Assembly (NCBI GenBank): GCA_910589415.1
Contig: OU342634.1
Coordinates: 24,611,144-24,675,143, forward strand
Direction: 5' to 3'
Source: Malachius bipustulatus
Taxonomy: Eukaryota; Arthropoda; Insecta; Coleoptera; Melyridae
DNA: 64,000 nucleotides
Shown: piece after piece, positions 62,447 through 64,000 of the stretch
How positions within the stretch are numbered: position 1 is the stretch's first letter
How the letters are laid out: the number at the start of each line of letters is the position of its first letter
Translations under genes and position numbers: made by a program
Notes under the pieces: generated by a model
Databases searched by the model: none
The model's input: only the letters and a program-made list of their open reading frames with translations
What the model was told of the DNA's origin: nothing

Positions 62447-62489
62447 ACAGTATAGAGCCAGGTCAGGTCCTGACCTGACTCTATACTGT
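62447..62489. repeat. 43-bp palindrome between 10-bp direct repeats
   Basis: ACAGTATAGAGCCAGGTCAG pairs with CTGACCTGACTCTATACTGT with one G-U type mismatch and a one-base tip. GTGGTCAAGG lies just outside at 62436-62445, and again overlapping the right edge at 62488-62497. It looks like a tiny palindromic insertion with a target duplication. Confidence 0.85.
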
Positions 62490-62657
62490 GGTCAAGGTCA
62501 TCATTCATTTTTCATTTTTTTTGTGTTTGTGAATTGTGGTTACAATACAAGTGCAAGTCTGCAAATTCAAGTTACAAGTTACAGGACACTCATCAGCAGA
62601 CAGGTCTTCCCATTTATTATTTTATTGAGAAATTGAATTTGAAAGCAAAAGTACACC

Positions 62658-64000
62658 ATGAATTCAAGTGGACCAAATCATTATTTTCAAAATGAGGATG
62701 AGGCAAGTGAAACAATGCAAGAGGATGATGGGAATAATTTCACCTTACTCTCAACTTTGAAGTGCGAAGATGAGGAAAAGAATCCAAAATCCCTCCCATT
62801 CCCTGAATTAAGAAATGTTGATGCCAATGTGCCGCCTTACTATATAAAAAGAGAACCTGAAGACCTGCAATACGACCTTCAGCTGCAAGCCGAAAATGTG
62901 ACACTGAAAAACGATATTGACTGTGAAGAACATAAACCAGGTTGTGCACTGGTAAGGAGTGCTGGAATATTTGAAGATGAACTTGCACCATTTGGTTCAG
63001 TCGAAAGAAATGAGTTGCAATGTTTAGAAAATTCGAGCAAAGAAACTTGTGCCTGTGTGTACTGCCCATATAAAACAAACAGGAAATATGATTACATCAA
63101 GCATTACAATCGCAAACACAATCAGTGTACAGAAATGTACAAATGTAATGAATGTCAGTATGAAACTAAAGTTAAAAGTGACCTTGTCGTACATTTTAAA
63201 AACATTCACTCAAAACGTACTAAAATGCATAAATGTGAAGTATGTTCTTATGAAACGAAATTAAAAACCAGATTGGCACAACATTATAAATACAAACATT
63301 CTAAAGAAGCTAAAGTTTACAAATGTCAGAAATGTCCCTATGAAACAAAAATTAAAAGCTCGTTTATGCAGCATTATAAATATAAACATTCAAAAGAAGT
63401 GGAAGTGTTCCAATGTGAGGAGTGTCCTTTTAAAACAAAAATTAAAAGTAACTTGGCTCCACATTTTAAACGCATACATGCTAAAGAAGCTGAAGTTTAC
63501 AAATGTCAAGAATGTTCTTATGAAACACGCATAACCTATGATCTGACCTCGCATTATAAAGTTAAACATGCAAAAGAAGCTGAAGTATACAAATGTCAGG
63601 ATTGTTGTTTTGAAACAAGAATTAAAGCCAATTTGATCCAGCATTTTAAACATATACATGCTAAAGAAGCTGATGTGTTCAAATGTGAGGAATGTTCCTT
63701 ATTTGAATCACGATATAAAGGGGCTTTGATCTCTCATTATAAAAATAAACATGCCAAAGAAACAGAAGTGTACAAATGTCTGGACTGTTCTTATGAAACA
63801 AGAAGTAAAGGTAATTTGACTGAACATTATAAACATAAACATTCCAAAGAATCAGAACTGTATAAATGTGTTGAATGTTCTTATGAAACAAGATTTAAAC
63901 ATAATTTAACTAAACATTATAAATGTAAACATGGAAAAGAAGCTGAAATGTACAAATGTCAAGAATGTTCCTTTGAATCAAGATATAAAGGAGCTTTGAA
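62658..64000 (+). CDS. C2H2 zinc-finger protein, at least ten fingers, 3' partial
   Basis: Probable nuclear DNA-binding regulator. ATG at 62658 (ACACCATGAATTC) opens a frame that stays open through base 64000, 447 codons so far. Residues 1-130 are acidic and finger-free. The first finger is CVYCPYKTNRKYDYIKHYNR at C133; others begin at C163, 193, 223, 253, 283, 313, 343, 374, 404 and 434 (the last cut by the window edge). The core is C-x2-C-x12-H-x4-H with text C-x-Y-E-T-K/R-x-K-x-x-L-x-x-H-Y-K-x-K-H. The linker is S/A-K-E-A-E-V-Y-K instead of the usual TGEKP, and the period is 30 residues (90 bases). The eighth finger (CEECSLFESR, C343) has one extra residue, x13. No KRAB, ZAD or BTB domain is visible. 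It belongs to a lineage-type expanded insect array, so the exact orthologue is unknown. Confidence 0.93.
   Translation, partial: MNSSGPNHYFQNEDEASETMQEDDGNNFTLLSTLKCEDEEKNPKSLPFPELRNVDANVPPYYIKREPEDLQYDLQLQAENVTLKNDIDCEEHKPGCALVRSAGIFEDELAPFGSVERNELQCLENSSKETCACVYCPYKTNRKYDYIKHYNRKHNQCTEMYKCNECQYETKVKSDLVVHFKNIHSKRTKMHKCEVCSYETKLKTRLAQHYKYKHSKEAKVYKCQKCPYETKIKSSFMQHYKYKHSKEVEVFQCEECPFKTKIKSNLAPHFKRIHAKEAEVYKCQECSYETRITYDLTSHYKVKHAKEAEVYKCQDCCFETRIKANLIQHFKHIHAKEADVFKCEECSLFESRYKGALISHYKNKHAKETEVYKCLDCSYETRSKGNLTEHYKHKHSKESELYKCVECSYETRFKHNLTKHYKCKHGKEAEMYKCQECSFESRYKGAL

Noticed and set aside
63054..64000. 90-bp periodic repeat as satellite or CRISPR-like array
   Set aside because: The period is a coding zinc-finger unit with conserved Cys and His codons and no constant spacer/repeat partition.

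Overview
This is eukaryotic, AT-rich DNA, almost certainly from an insect. The evidence is a gustatory-receptor (7tm_7) gene, a multi-exon SLC36-type amino acid transporter with GT-AG introns, insect-style initiator motifs (TCAGT), a C2H2 zinc-finger array, several non-LTR retrotransposon clades, and many Tc1/mariner-like elements whose ends read TATACAGGGTG. The order cannot be fixed from sequence alone. A beetle or another repeat-rich insect is plausible, with low confidence. No bacterial, organellar, CRISPR, tRNA or rRNA feature was seen.

Layout. (1) 0-2.5 kb: a minus-strand gustatory receptor whose 3' terminal exon lies left of the window, with a possible degenerate chemoreceptor fragment head-to-head with it. 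(2) 2.5-8.4 kb: intergenic DNA with foldback repeats. (3) 8.4-55.6 kb: one minus-strand gene for a proton-coupled amino acid transporter (SLC36/PAT, pathetic-like). It has seven coding exons plus a 5' UTR exon; all splice junctions are GT-AG and phase-compatible and give a 469-residue protein from 1,410 coding bases over about 41 kb. (4) 55.6-61.4 kb: repeat-rich spacer between two divergent promoters. (5) 61.4-64.0 kb: a plus-strand C2H2 zinc-finger gene running off the right edge, with at least ten complete fingers at a strict 30-residue period.

The transporter introns are a repeat archive. Intron 9.4-23.5 kb holds a two-unit tandem repeat, two nearly full-length LINEs set 5' end to 5' end (one CR1-like on minus, one jockey/I-like on plus with a single nonsense codon), a foldback and a broken mariner-like element. 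Intron 23.6-30.4 kb holds four inverted-repeat elements. Intron 30.5-41.0 kb holds a 5'-truncated LINE. Intron 41.1-47.8 kb holds an R4/Dong-like LINE split by a second LINE, with an AATAC repeat at the junctions. The 5' UTR intron (49.9-55.4 kb) holds a MITE derived from the same mariner-like family and an RTE-like LINE fragment split by a 1.28-kb near-complete hairpin.

The candidate most worth following as undescribed is a possible nested gene on the opposite strand of the transporter. A consensus TATA box, an initiator and a short leader exon with a perfect donor lie at 27.53-27.59 kb. A 68-codon ORF for a small basic, histidine-containing, signal-peptide-like protein lies at 35.93-36.13 kb. 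Linking the two is inference. The second theme is the density of long hairpins inside one transcription unit, which could feed double-stranded RNA into small-RNA pathways.
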